Assembly (NCBI RefSeq): GCF_009668025.1
Contig: NZ_WJXZ01000014.1
Coordinates: 950,448-1,014,447, forward strand
Length of the DNA: 64,000 nt
DNA from: Larkinella terrae
GTDB taxonomy: Bacteria > Bacteroidota > Bacteroidia > Cytophagales > Spirosomataceae
Direction of reading: 5' to 3'
Part shown: positions 1 through 8,955 of the stretch, piece after piece
How the letters are laid out: each line of letters begins with the position of its first letter
Numbering within the stretch: position 1 is the stretch's first letter
Notes under the pieces: generated by a model
The model's input: the letters and a program-made list of their open reading frames with translations, nothing else
Databases searched by the model: none
Told to the model about the DNA's origin: nothing
Position numbers and translations under genes: made by a program

Positions 1-1
1 C

Positions 2-571
2 GCGCAGGTCAAACCGGGTCGTTCGGTGGTGGTACTGGGAACCGGTGGCGTCGGGCTGAACGTCATTCAGGGCGCACGAATTGCCGGGGCCGCGATGATT
101 ATTGCGGTGGACATCAATGCCAACCGACTGGAAATGGCGAAGCAATACGGCGCAACTCACACCATTCAGCCTGAGCGCGACGATGTGGAACTGTTGCAGG
201 TGGCGCAGCAGGTGAAAGGGCTGACGGGTGGCCGGGGAGCGGATTATGCCTTTGAATGCACGGCCATTCCCGAACTCGGTGCGGCTCCGCTGGCGATGGT
301 CCGAAACGCCGGAATCGCCTGTCAGGTCAGCGGCATCGAGCAGAAAATCACCATCGACATGAACCTCTTCGAGTGGGATAAAATTTACATCAATCCGCTC
401 TACGGCAAATGCCGCCCGGAAATCGACATTCCCATTTTGCTGAAGCTCTACCAGAAAGGCGACCTGAAGCTCGACGAAATGGTAACGCGAACCTACACCC
501 TCGACGACCTGCAGCAAGCGTTTGACGACATGCGCAACGGTCTGAACGCGAAAGGCGTGGTGGTTTTTTAA
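2..571 (+). CDS. Zinc-type alcohol dehydrogenase, C-terminal part (5' truncated by window)
   Basis: The reading frame is open to the window edge, so this is the C-terminal part of a medium-chain (MDR) alcohol dehydrogenase; the true start lies outside. The Rossmann dinucleotide-binding motif GTGGVGLNV is at the beginning of the visible part, followed by AVDINANR, whose acidic residue at the end of the second beta strand suggests NAD(H) rather than NADP(H). The rest (AKQYGATHTIQP, GGRGADYAFECT, and a C-terminal NAKGVVVF) fits the class III/NDMA-dependent-like branch of zinc alcohol dehydrogenases. The catalytic zinc ligands would be in the missing N-terminal half. Substrate cannot be told. It is followed by a repeat-bearing intergenic region and a same-strand esterase. 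Confidence 0.88.
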   Translation, partial: AQVKPGRSVVVLGTGGVGLNVIQGARIAGAAMIIAVDINANRLEMAKQYGATHTIQPERDDVELLQVAQQVKGLTGGRGADYAFECTAIPELGAAPLAMVRNAGIACQVSGIEQKITIDMNLFEWDKIYINPLYGKCRPEIDIPILLKLYQKGDLKLDEMVTRTYTLDDLQQAFDDMRNGLNAKGVVVF

Positions 572-889
572 TTCAATTTGCTCTAAAGGGGATTTATTTT
601 AACGTGAACAAGGAGATGTTTGGCCCCATAGGGGTCTAATGTTTATAGAAAAACCAACTTTCCAAGCGTCCGACGCGTGCCATCGGTACGCCATTCAAGC
701 TTAGTTGCGTACCGATGGCACGCTGATGCAGTAAGATAACCGCAATTCCTACAAACATTACGTGCCGATGGCACTGAAATGGCTTACGCTCAAGGAAATA
801 ATACCATAGTTCGGGTTCATTTTAATAGTCAAATAGTATCCTAATCTCCCGTAGTCCGAGCCGACGTTTCGGGGTAAATTTCTTTCCAA
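572..889. other. Intergenic region with inverted repeats, no gene
   Basis: No credible gene in about 318 bases. It carries a perfect 16-bp inverted repeat (675-690 with 708-723, 17-base loop, core TGCCATCGGTACG). A partial further copy of the same core lies at 758-774, inside a CTACAAACAT-led repeat that resembles 28815-28842. Short frames here have no coding character. Confidence 0.6.
675..723. repeat. Perfect 16-bp inverted repeat
   Basis: Left arm GCGTGCCATCGGTACG at 675-690 and its exact complement at 708-723 can form a 16-bp stem with a 17-base loop. There is no following T-run, so it is not an obvious intrinsic terminator. The arm sequence recurs in part at 761-774, suggesting a dispersed intergenic repeat rather than a dedicated operator. 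Confidence 0.75.
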
Positions 890-1708
890 ATGCTTACTCT
901 TCCCTTCCGCACCATCGAGATTTCCGACCCCCGGTTTGAACACGAGGGCCTTCGTTACGTCACGGTTAAAACGCCCAATCTAAAAGGTCGTGGTGATTTA
1001 ACGGTCTGGTTACCAGATCCTGAGCTGTTGCAGCAAAAACTGGTACCGCTCGTGATCCTGCTACACGGTGTCTATGGCAGCCACTGGGCGTGGTCGCTGA
1101 AAGGTGGGGTTCACCGAACGGCGGACCGGCTGATTCGCGAAAACCGCATGCGCCCGATGATTCTCGCCATGCCGTCGGACGGATTGTGGGGCGATGGCAG
1201 CGGTTATTTACCCCACAACGGTTTTGACTTTGAGCGCTGGATTCTGGACGACGTGCCGAATGCCGTGGCCGCACTCGTTTCGCCGGAGTTGGCCGAAAAT
1301 TTCAAAAGCACGACCTGTATTGCCGGTTTGTCGATGGGCGGCTACGGCGCGCTGCGGCTGGCTGCCAGATACCCGGAGCGGTTTCGGGCGGTTTGCGGGC
1401 TGTCGTCCATTACGGAATCGGAACAACTGAGTCAGTTCGTGGAGGAACCGCTCCGCCATTACGTCCAAACCGATCCGGCAACGGAATCCGTTGCCCAGCT
1501 CATGCAACAAAACCGCGACCGGCTGCCCGCCATCCGGTTCGACTGCGGCACGGAAGATCAGTTGATCGAAGCCAACCGAACGCTCCACAAAACGCTGCTG
1601 GAGTGGCAGATTCCGCACCAGTACCAGGAAAATCCGGGCGGGCACGAATGGCCGTATTGGGAAAAGCACATCGCCGACGCGCTGCGGTTTTTCGATCAGC
1701 AGTTTTGA
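890..1708 (+). CDS. Alpha/beta-hydrolase, esterase D-like
   Basis: A 272-residue alpha/beta-hydrolase of the putative esterase family (PF00756-like, related to S-formylglutathione hydrolase and antigen 85). The oxyanion-loop region LLHGVYGSHWAW is around residues 58-68. The nucleophile elbow GLSMGGYGA places the catalytic Ser at 148; likely acid and base are Asp223 (GTEDQL) and His252 (GGHEW). No signal peptide is seen, so it is probably cytoplasmic. The ATG at 890 gives a compact family-length protein with the first beta strands intact. Substrate is unknown; a carboxyl ester is the family expectation. It is convergent with the lipoprotein gene at 1720. Confidence 0.85.
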   Translation: MLTLPFRTIEISDPRFEHEGLRYVTVKTPNLKGRGDLTVWLPDPELLQQKLVPLVILLHGVYGSHWAWSLKGGVHRTADRLIRENRMRPMILAMPSDGLWGDGSGYLPHNGFDFERWILDDVPNAVAALVSPELAENFKSTTCIAGLSMGGYGALRLAARYPERFRAVCGLSSITESEQLSQFVEEPLRHYVQTDPATESVAQLMQQNRDRLPAIRFDCGTEDQLIEANRTLHKTLLEWQIPHQYQENPGGHEWPYWEKHIADALRFFDQQF

Positions 1709-1719
1709 TTTTTTGTTGA

Positions 1720-2253
1720 TTACCAGGAAGTTGGAAGAAACGTACTCACATTGCTATCCGACTTCTGAAACCGCACAACGAAATTGGCTTTGCCGTTGCT
1801 GCCGGTTTTCAGCTCGTAATAATACGTTTGCTTTTTCAGTTCCGAGCGTTCCATTTTCCGGTTGATGTTCTGCTTGGGATAGCAGGAGTAAAAGCCCCGG
1901 TAACGGCCCTCCGTGGGCGTCGTCGTGAACGATCCGTCGGTTTCGTCGAAGTCGACGCGGCCTTTTTCGTAGCTGAAGGTTTCGGTTTTGCAGCCCGAGT
2001 AGTCGCGGGTGGTGGCTACGAAATATTTCTCGTAGGTTCCGGCGGCTTTAAAATCGAAGATGACGGCCAGTTCAAACGGATTGCCCTGGTACGAGCCGTC
2101 GTACGCCCAGAATTCGCTCATGGCAAACGAGCCATACATCCATTTTCCGGCGGCTTTCACGGGCACATGACCGCCCGGAATAACCCCATCGGTTTCTTTC
2201 TTGCAACTGCCCAGCAACACCAGCGCCAGTAGCAGGATTACGCTTGTTTTCAT
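1720..2253 (-). CDS. Hypothetical lipoprotein
   Basis: A 177-residue protein starting with a lipoprotein signal peptide (hydrophobic LLLALVLLGSC, lipid-accepting Cys17 followed by KK). The mature part is rich in aromatic and polar residues (FAMSEFWAYDGSY, FDFKAAGTYEKYF) and has two central cysteines (SGCKTETFSY and FYSCYP). This is typical of small beta-sandwich lipoproteins of Bacteroidota, but I do not recognise a named family. It probably sits at the periplasmic face of a membrane. It is convergent with the esterase, only 11 bases from its stop. No function is proposed. Confidence 0.75.
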   Translation of the reverse strand: MKTSVILLLALVLLGSCKKETDGVIPGGHVPVKAAGKWMYGSFAMSEFWAYDGSYQGNPFELAVIFDFKAAGTYEKYFVATTRDYSGCKTETFSYEKGRVDFDETDGSFTTTPTEGRYRGFYSCYPKQNINRKMERSELKKQTYYYELKTGSNGKANFVVRFQKSDSNVSTFLPTSW

Positions 2254-2451
2254 TGATTCTTAAAAAGTTGTGTTTACTGTTTCGGGATCAAAATTGGCGC
2301 AGAACACCGCCTAGTCCAGTGGCCGATTCGGTGAAACGGAAAAAGTCGCCCCTGAAACCGCTATTGGCTTTACTCCTCCGCCTTGTCGGAAAGTAAATCC
2401 GGGGCGGTTTTCGCTTTTTAATCAGAAATCAAGATCAGTTCCTTCACCCTT

Positions 2452-3771
2452 ATGGAAAAAGAATCGTTTACCGCCTTGTCCCGTCGCAAATTCATCGGAC
2501 AAGCTTCGGCAGCCGTATCGGCTTTTATGATTGTTCCCCGGTTTGTACTGGGCGGTTCGGGCTTCCGGGCGCCGAGTGACATCATTCACCTGGGTTTTAT
2601 CGGAACCGGAAAGCAAAGCCGGGGGCTGGCCCGGAATTTTTTAGCCACCGGCGAAACCCGGATTCTGGGAGCCAGTGAGGTCTACAAAGCCAAGCGGGAT
2701 CTGTTCATCGATAGCGCCAAAACATTTTATGCCAGCGAAGAAGGCAAGAAAGCCAAAGGCACGATCACAGACATTCAGGCGTATCCGGATTTTCGGCAAA
2801 TGCTCGACCGCAAAGAAATCGACGCCGTGGTGATTGCCTCGCCCGACCACTGGCATGCGGTTATGGCCGTGAAAGCCGCCGAAGCGGGTAAAGATGTGTA
2901 CGGCGAAAAACCGCTGTCGCTGACCGTGAAGGAAGGGCGGGCGATGGTAAACGCGATCCGTAAACACAACCGGGTTTTTCAGACGGGCAGCATGCAGCGT
3001 TCGTGGCCCGAGTTCCGGCAAACCGCCGAGCTGATCAGGAACGGCTATATCGGTGAAATAAAGGGCATTAAGGTGAACGTGGGTCCGCCACCCAAACCGT
3101 ACGATTTGCCCGCCGAACCGATTCCCGACGGATTAGACTGGAATTTGTGGCTGGGACCCAACCAACCCGTTCCCTTTAATTCGGAACTGGCCCCTCCGCT
3201 GTCCAAAGACGTGTTTCCCAACTGGCGGAACTACAAGGAGTTTGGCGGGGGCATGGTGACCGACTGGGGTGCGCACATGTTCGACATTGTGCAATGGTCG
3301 CTCGACATGGACGGTAGTGGCCCCGTTGAGGTGATTCCGCCGGACGGAAAAGACCACAAATTCCTGACCTATCGGTACGAGAACGGCATTACGATGACGC
3401 ACGAACCCTGGGAATGGAACAACGCGATTCAGTTTATTGGCTCGGAAGGTACCCTGAATATTCAGCGGAAAAAGCTGGAAACCAACCCCATTGCGCTGGC
3501 TACGAAGGTGATCGGAGCGGACGAGAAGCACGTTTACCACAGCGAAAACCACTACAAGGATTTTCTGGATGCGATGCGGAAACGCAGCAAACCGATCTGC
3601 GACGTCGAAATCGGGCACCGGACGGCCACGGTCTGCAACATTGGCAACATTGCTTATGCCCTGAAACGTCCGCTGAGCTGGGACCCCAAAAAGGAATCGT
3701 TCAAAAAAGACAAAGAAGCCAACGCGCTGCTGGAACGCCCGCTGAAGAGCGAATGGGCGATTAAATTGTAA
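2452..3771 (+). CDS. Gfo/Idh/MocA family oxidoreductase, exported
   Basis: A 439-residue NAD(P)-dependent oxidoreductase. An N-terminal twin-arginine-like signal (SRRKFIGQASAAVSAFMIV, Arg11-Arg12) is followed by a Rossmann start (HLGFIGTGKQSRGL), the family signature YGEKPLSLTVKEGR, and a C-terminal beta-sheet domain with GGGMVTDWGAHMFDI. Tat-exported members of this family are common in Bacteroidota and Planctomycetota, where the cofactor can be carried pre-bound across the membrane; some act in oxidation-assisted glycoside cleavage. It precedes the large ThuA/sugar dehydrogenase lipoprotein on the same strand, suggesting extracytoplasmic sugar oxidation. Specific substrate unknown. Confidence 0.88.
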   Translation: MEKESFTALSRRKFIGQASAAVSAFMIVPRFVLGGSGFRAPSDIIHLGFIGTGKQSRGLARNFLATGETRILGASEVYKAKRDLFIDSAKTFYASEEGKKAKGTITDIQAYPDFRQMLDRKEIDAVVIASPDHWHAVMAVKAAEAGKDVYGEKPLSLTVKEGRAMVNAIRKHNRVFQTGSMQRSWPEFRQTAELIRNGYIGEIKGIKVNVGPPPKPYDLPAEPIPDGLDWNLWLGPNQPVPFNSELAPPLSKDVFPNWRNYKEFGGGMVTDWGAHMFDIVQWSLDMDGSGPVEVIPPDGKDHKFLTYRYENGITMTHEPWEWNNAIQFIGSEGTLNIQRKKLETNPIALATKVIGADEKHVYHSENHYKDFLDAMRKRSKPICDVEIGHRTATVCNIGNIAYALKRPLSWDPKKESFKKDKEANALLERPLKSEWAIKL

Positions 3772-3855
3772 TTGGGCAGAGGGCATCGGGCTCGGGGCAG
3801 AGGGTGTGTGGTAAAACCGTTAAAACGGTTGCCAAAAAACGTTACCATTTCTTTC

Positions 3856-3879
3856 AGCCCACGGTTTGAACCGTGGGCT
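3856..3879. repeat. Hairpin AGCCCACGG type
   Basis: Arms AGCCCACGGTT (3856-3866) and AACCGTGGGCT (3869-3879) form an 11-bp stem. A close relative at 52188-52212 serves as a terminator with a T-run. Neighbouring short dyads AACCGTTAAAACGGTT (near 3815) and AACGGTTTTAACCGTT (near 3906) make this 170-base gap strongly structured. It may end transcription of the preceding oxidoreductase, but there is no T-run on the plus strand. Confidence 0.55.
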
Positions 3880-3961
3880 ATTAAACAATTCGCCCATCTG
3901 TTTTCAACGGTTTTAACCGTTTTATTTCCCTTTTATTGAATTGACTTTTTTCCAAAACCAC

Positions 3962-6900
3962 ATGCTAATCTCTACAAAAACCAGTACGATTGGAACGGCA
4001 TTACTGCTCATGGCTTCTGTAGCCGGGAGCTTTTATGGCTGTAAATCGCCCAAAATGGCTACCAATCAGTCATCAACGTCATCGCAATCCGCAGCCGCAC
4101 CCGTTGCGGCTGCGCCAACCCCTCCGCCGAAAGTGCCGCGCATCCTGGTGTTTTCGCGCACCAAAGGCTATTACCACGAATCGATTCCGACCGGGATTGC
4201 CGCCATTCAGAAGCTGGGAAGAGAGAACGGTTTTCGCGTCGATACCACTAAAAACGCGGCTTATTTTGTGGAAGACAGCCTGAAACACTACACCGCAGTT
4301 GTGTTTCTGAGCACCACCGGCAACGTCCTGAATCCCGATCAGCAGGTAGCTTTTGAGCGCTATATTCAGGCGGGGGGCAATTTTATGGGCATTCACGCGT
4401 CGGCGGATACCGAGTACAACTGGCCGTGGTACAACAAACTTGCCGGGGCGTATTTCCTGCACCACCCCAAGCAGCAGAAGGTCGCCATCGACGTGATCGA
4501 CAAAAACCACCCCTCGACGAGCTTTCTGCCCGACCGTTGGGAGCGGTTTGATGAATTGTACAGCTATCGCAACATCAATCCCGATATCAAAGTGCTGGCG
4601 AAACTGGACGAAAGCACTTACGAAGGGGGCCGCAACGGCGACAATCACCCGTTTGTCTGGTACCACGAGTTCGACGGTGGCCGGGCATTTTATACGGGCG
4701 GTGGGCACACGAACGAGAGCTACAGCGAACCGCTGTTTCAGCAACATTTGCTCGGCGGGTTGAAATACGTGATCGGCGACAACAAGGATCTCGATTACTC
4801 AAAAGCCTACGCGGTGAAGACGCCGGACGAAACCCGGTTTGTCAAAACCGTCTTATCCAACGACCTGAACGAACCGATGGAACTGGCCGTAGCGCCGGAT
4901 GGCCGGGTGTTCATGGCCGAGCGGAAGGGCAAGTTTTATCTGTATGACCCCAAAACCAAAAGCACGAAGCTGGTTTATGATTTCCCGGTAAAAGCCGTTG
5001 AGAAGTACCTGAACGGTCTGCTGGGGATGACCATCGACCCGAATTTTGCCAAAAACCACTACCTCTATTTCTTCTATACGATTGAAGACGGCGGGCAGAC
5101 GAAGCAGCGGATCGGGCGGTTTGTGATGAACGACGACGGCAAGCTGGACCTCAAATCGGAGAAATCCATCATCGAATTCCCGATTGATCTGGAAGTGAGC
5201 GCCCATACCGGCGGGTCGATGGCCTGGGATAAACACGGCAACCTGTTCATTTCGACGGGCGACAATACCGTGCCGTTCGAGTCGAGCGGTTTTTCGCCGA
5301 CCGACTGGCAGGCCAACCGCCTGACGTTCGATGCGGCCCGTTCGGCGGGAAATACGAACGATTTGCGCGGCAAGATTCTGCGGATTCACCCCGAAGCCGA
5401 CGGTTCGTACACCATTCCCGACGGCAACCTGTTCCCGAAAGGTATGGCGCAAACCCGGCCCGAAATCTACGTCATGGGCTGCCGGAACCCGTACCGGATT
5501 TCGGTCGATCCCGAGACCTCGATTGTGTACTGGGGCGAAATCGGGCCGGATTCCGGCGTTGACGGGCCGCAGGGACCGCGCGGTTACGACGAGTTCAATC
5601 AGGCGAAAAAAGCCGGAAATTACGGCTGGCCGTTCTTCGTGGGCGACAGCAAACCGTACAAAGCGTACGATTTTGGGACGAAAGCCGTGGGTGAATATTT
5701 CGATCCGGCGGCTCCGGTCAACAACTCGCCGAACAACACCGGTTTGAAAAACCTGCCGCCGACCACCAAGGCGATGGTCTGGTATCCCTACAACAAATCG
5801 ACCGAATTTCCGGAATTGGGAACGGGCGGGCGTTGCGCGATGGGCGGACCGGTTTACCACTTCGACGCGAACCTGAAATCGGACGTTAAACTGCCGGAAT
5901 ACTACGACAAAGCTCTGTTTATGTACGACTGGATGCGGAACTGGGTGTATGCGGTTCGAATGGACGAGAATCAGAATTACAAACGAATGGAAGCGTTCAT
6001 GCCGGTTCGGGGCGATTTCCGTCGTCCGGTCGATATGGAAATTGGGCCGAAAGGCGAGATTTACATGCTGGAATACGGCTCGGTTTACGGCATTGACAAC
6101 GACGACGCGCGTCTGGTAAAAATCGAGTTCAACCCCGGAAACCGGGCACCGGTTGCCAAAGTGACGGCGCGCGATACAATCGGGCTAGCCCCGTTCAAAG
6201 TGGCCTTCAGCAGCCGCCAGAGCTACGATTTCGACGAGGACGACAAGCTGACCTACGAATGGAAGTTTGAAGGCAATCAGGTGGCTTCAACCGAAGCGAA
6301 TCCGACCTTTACGTTCCAGAAAAACGGTATTTACAACGCCATCCTGAAAGTAACCGACCCGGCGGGTCAGAGTTCGGTGGATACGCTGGAAATCAAGGTT
6401 GGGAACACGCTGCCGCAGGTTGCCATTGCCACGACCGACAACAGCACGTTCTTTTTTGCCGACCAGACGCCGTTTAAATACGCCGTCGAGGTGAAAGACA
6501 ATGAGGACAAGGTGATCGACAAAAAGAAGGTAAAAGTAGCGCTGAACTACATTCCGAAAGTGTCGGGTAACGAGCAGGTGGTGGGTCACCAGCAGATTAC
6601 GAGCACGTTCAACCTGGGCAAAAACCTGATGCAGGCCAGCGATTGCAAGGCTTGTCACCAGATCAACGGCAAGTCGGTCGGTCCGGCGTTCATCGAGGTG
6701 TCGAAAAAATACCGGGGTGACAAAGGCGCGGCTACGCGGCTGGCCAACAAGGTAATTACGGGCGGGGGCGGAGTCTGGGGCGAGCACGCGATGAATGCCC
6801 ACCCGCAATTGTCGAAGGAAGATGCCACGGAAATCGTGAAATACGTTTTGGCGCTGGCGAACGACCAGCCGGATGTGACGCTGCCGCAGCAGGGCAGCAC

Positions 6901-7390
6901 GGTTTTGAAGGAGCACGTGGGCAAGGAACAGACGGGGCGCTACATTCTGTCGGCGTCGTATACCGACAAAGGCGGAGCCATTACGCCCCTGACCACCAGC
7001 GAAAGCCTGATTCTGCGCCCCGCCAGGGTGCTGGCCGGTGACGCCGACGAGACCTACAACATGAACCGCCAGCGCGGTCGACTGGGTGCCACCAAAAACA
7101 AGGCGTATTTCGTGCTGAAAGGCGTGGATTTGAAAGGCATTCAGAAGCTGACGTACCAGGTGGCGTCGAAAGACCACGACGGCACGATTGAAGTGCATAC
7201 CGGCTCGGTGAAAGGCCCGGTGATCAGCACGGTGAATTACACAGCCACGGGTGCCTGGAACAAAACCGCCGAACTCACCGCCCCGATTCAGAATCCCGGC
7301 AGCAAACAGGATCTGTACTTCGTTTTCGTAAAGGATGATCCGAAAGCCGAAAATATCGGCGGGGTAAGCTGGGTTGAGTTTGGGAAGTAA
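3962..7390 (+). CDS. ThuA-PQQ-type sugar dehydrogenase-PKD-cytochrome c fusion lipoprotein
   Basis: A 1142-residue multidomain lipoprotein. Start: the ATG at 3962 is preferred to an in-frame TTG at 3941 because it gives a clean lipoprotein signal (LLLMASVAGSFYGC). Domains in order, roughly: ThuA-like (about 45-265, PRILVFSRTKGYYHE...GGHTNES); six-bladed glucose/sorbosone dehydrogenase propeller (about 285-710, MTIDPNF, GKILRIHP, VMGCRNPYRIS); PKD domain (about 720-815); a class I cytochrome c with CKACH haem site (Cys895, Cys898, His899) and a likely Met axial ligand in HAMNAHP; and a C-terminal beta-sandwich, possibly carbohydrate-binding. Inferred role: periplasmic sugar oxidation with electrons passed to the attached haem. 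PQQ dependence is inferred from the family. Confidence 0.9.
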   Translation: MLISTKTSTIGTALLLMASVAGSFYGCKSPKMATNQSSTSSQSAAAPVAAAPTPPPKVPRILVFSRTKGYYHESIPTGIAAIQKLGRENGFRVDTTKNAAYFVEDSLKHYTAVVFLSTTGNVLNPDQQVAFERYIQAGGNFMGIHASADTEYNWPWYNKLAGAYFLHHPKQQKVAIDVIDKNHPSTSFLPDRWERFDELYSYRNINPDIKVLAKLDESTYEGGRNGDNHPFVWYHEFDGGRAFYTGGGHTNESYSEPLFQQHLLGGLKYVIGDNKDLDYSKAYAVKTPDETRFVKTVLSNDLNEPMELAVAPDGRVFMAERKGKFYLYDPKTKSTKLVYDFPVKAVEKYLNGLLGMTIDPNFAKNHYLYFFYTIEDGGQTKQRIGRFVMNDDGKLDLKSEKSIIEFPIDLEVSAHTGGSMAWDKHGNLFISTGDNTVPFESSGFSPTDWQANRLTFDAARSAGNTNDLRGKILRIHPEADGSYTIPDGNLFPKGMAQTRPEIYVMGCRNPYRISVDPETSIVYWGEIGPDSGVDGPQGPRGYDEFNQAKKAGNYGWPFFVGDSKPYKAYDFGTKAVGEYFDPAAPVNNSPNNTGLKNLPPTTKAMVWYPYNKSTEFPELGTGGRCAMGGPVYHFDANLKSDVKLPEYYDKALFMYDWMRNWVYAVRMDENQNYKRMEAFMPVRGDFRRPVDMEIGPKGEIYMLEYGSVYGIDNDDARLVKIEFNPGNRAPVAKVTARDTIGLAPFKVAFSSRQSYDFDEDDKLTYEWKFEGNQVASTEANPTFTFQKNGIYNAILKVTDPAGQSSVDTLEIKVGNTLPQVAIATTDNSTFFFADQTPFKYAVEVKDNEDKVIDKKKVKVALNYIPKVSGNEQVVGHQQITSTFNLGKNLMQASDCKACHQINGKSVGPAFIEVSKKYRGDKGAATRLANKVITGGGGVWGEHAMNAHPQLSKEDATEIVKYVLALANDQPDVTLPQQGSTVLKEHVGKEQTGRYILSASYTDKGGAITPLTTSESLILRPARVLAGDADETYNMNRQRGRLGATKNKAYFVLKGVDLKGIQKLTYQVASKDHDGTIEVHTGSVKGPVISTVNYTATGAWNKTAELTAPIQNPGSKQDLYFVFVKDDPKAENIGGVSWVEFGK

Positions 7391-7404
7391 TATTCCATTT
7401 TAGT

Positions 7405-7444
7405 GAGAAAGCCACCGCGGTTTTGGGACTGCGGTGGCTTTCTC
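7405..7444. terminator. Strong hairpin terminator
   Basis: Arms GAGAAAGCCACCGC (7405-7418) and GCGGTGGCTTTCTC (7431-7444) make a perfect 14-bp stem 14 bases after the stop of the ThuA fusion gene. It lacks a long T-run but is the likely transcript end. It marks the boundary to AT-rich DNA. Confidence 0.7.
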
Positions 7445-7533
7445 ATTGTAAAATATTGAAAGTGTAATAATTTATTATTTTAGTATTGGGTTTTGTTTTA
7501 TTTTTCTAAATATATTTTCCCTACATATAGAGT

Positions 7534-8667
7534 ATGAAAGAAGCATTAGAGTCAATAAGGAATATCCATCAAATAATTATTGTTGTATGCTCTGCTATGT
7601 TTGTATTTTCAATCGGAATAAAGTCAAAAAACACAAGTAAATACAGTGAGCTTAAAACAGAAGCTGAATTCTTGTATAAATCAATTGAAACAATCGACAG
7701 TCTTCCTGCCATTCAAGTTCATAGATTTTATAAAGATAACGGCGTCTATAAAATAATTAAAGATGAATTGGGTGATATCGATTCATCTTTTGTTGTTACT
7801 CCTATTGGGTTTACACGCATCGATTTATATAACTCATATAATTCGATTGAAGAGATAAATGATGACACCCACAGCATTAAGCATTATTACCATACTTTAG
7901 AAGAAATTTTAAGCGACAAGCAAGTTCAAGAAGTATATCAATTTGATCAAGATTCATTAAGGGTTAAATTACTTCTGAATAAAGAGAATATTAGAAAATT
8001 AAAGAAAATAAACACTGTTGCATTTTACATTAGGAACCTTGGAAACACTCCGTATTTATTTATAAATTTCAATTACGGTCTTGATAATACAGTAGAGTTT
8101 GAAATTTTACGAAATTTCAAAAGGGCTGCAAACAATACAAATAAAAAATACGTATCCTCAATTTTAATAAATAAGAAACTAATGGAAATAAAGGGACAGA
8201 GATATATCATATTTCCAAAGCTATCTACTTTAAAAGGACTAAGTATGTGGGATTATGGCCTAAAAAAAGCTATGTCTGAACTGGACGATCTAGCAGAAAA
8301 AGAAGAAAAAGAAAATACTACAGAAGGATTGGAAGTAGCAGGAATAAAAGTTGATTCAGCAATTGCGGGTTTGGTGGCTCCATCTATAGTTATTTTTTTG
8401 CTTTGGTATTTATTAATATTGATTATACATTTAAAATCATCATTTGATAAAACAGATAAAGAAGAATTAAAAAAGTTTCCTTGGATGGGGTTGTTTAATA
8501 ATAAATATAGCAAAATAACATTTATTACTTCTTTAATGATTCTTCCTTTGACTACGAGCATTTCTCTCGTAATAAAATCTGATATTACTTGCAAATGGCT
8601 GCTTGGGATATTTTATTTTTTTTATCCTTACTGGATTGTCTTATTTGATTATCAAAAATACTTCTGA
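7534..8667 (+). CDS. AT-rich orphan membrane protein
   Basis: A 377-residue protein of unrecognised family. It has one N-terminal membrane segment (about 13-30, IIIVVCSAMFVFSIGI), a long hydrophilic region of about 240 residues, one membrane segment around 278-300 (VAPSIVIFLLWYLLILIIHL), and two close to the C-terminus. The base composition is strikingly AT-rich compared with both flanks, and codons end mostly in A or T, so recent horizontal acquisition is likely. It follows a terminator and precedes degraded genes, so it may be a remnant cargo gene of a mobile or defence region. No catalytic motif was seen and no function is proposed. Confidence 0.75.
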   Translation: MKEALESIRNIHQIIIVVCSAMFVFSIGIKSKNTSKYSELKTEAEFLYKSIETIDSLPAIQVHRFYKDNGVYKIIKDELGDIDSSFVVTPIGFTRIDLYNSYNSIEEINDDTHSIKHYYHTLEEILSDKQVQEVYQFDQDSLRVKLLLNKENIRKLKKINTVAFYIRNLGNTPYLFINFNYGLDNTVEFEILRNFKRAANNTNKKYVSSILINKKLMEIKGQRYIIFPKLSTLKGLSMWDYGLKKAMSELDDLAEKEEKENTTEGLEVAGIKVDSAIAGLVAPSIVIFLLWYLLILIIHLKSSFDKTDKEELKKFPWMGLFNNKYSKITFITSLMILPLTTSISLVIKSDITCKWLLGIFYFFYPYWIVLFDYQKYF

Positions 8668-8704
8668 AATTCAAAAGGCAAATTTATAATCTTATTTCTC
8701 CTTT

Positions 8705-8727
8705 GTCGCTCGCGGCACGCGAGCGAC
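8705..8727. repeat. Perfect 10-bp-arm hairpin (CTCGCG type)
   Basis: GTCGCTCGCG (8705-8714) and CGCGAGCGAC (8718-8727) with a 3-base loop, followed by GGGCCTCTGGCCC-like and GTGCCAGAGG segments to about 8805. The same vocabulary (CTCGCG...CGCGAG arms, GGCC...GG core) appears in the 130-base structured element at 56278-56408, suggesting related intergenic repeats. Notably both are next to the two AT-rich regions. Confidence 0.6.
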
Positions 8728-8955
8728 TGCTATCCATAGGGCCTCTGGCCCGTCCTCGTAGTCTTCTAAGATTTACTTTAAATATCGGCTTCGTGCCAGA
8801 GGAACTTCTACTATTCTTCACATGTAGAATACACGCAGAATAGAACCTGCTCCCAGCTACGCAAAATCAACGTCCATTTTTATGTTTACTAACTAAACAA
8901 AACGCATTTTTATCTTGCAAGCCACCCGAACATAAACCGCAGAGAGTTAAGCAAA

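Noticed and set aside
4853-5860. 335-residue open frame on the minus strand inside the ThuA fusion gene
   Set aside because: It is the antisense shadow of a strongly coding, motif-bearing gene; Arg/Val/Gly-rich translation without domains.
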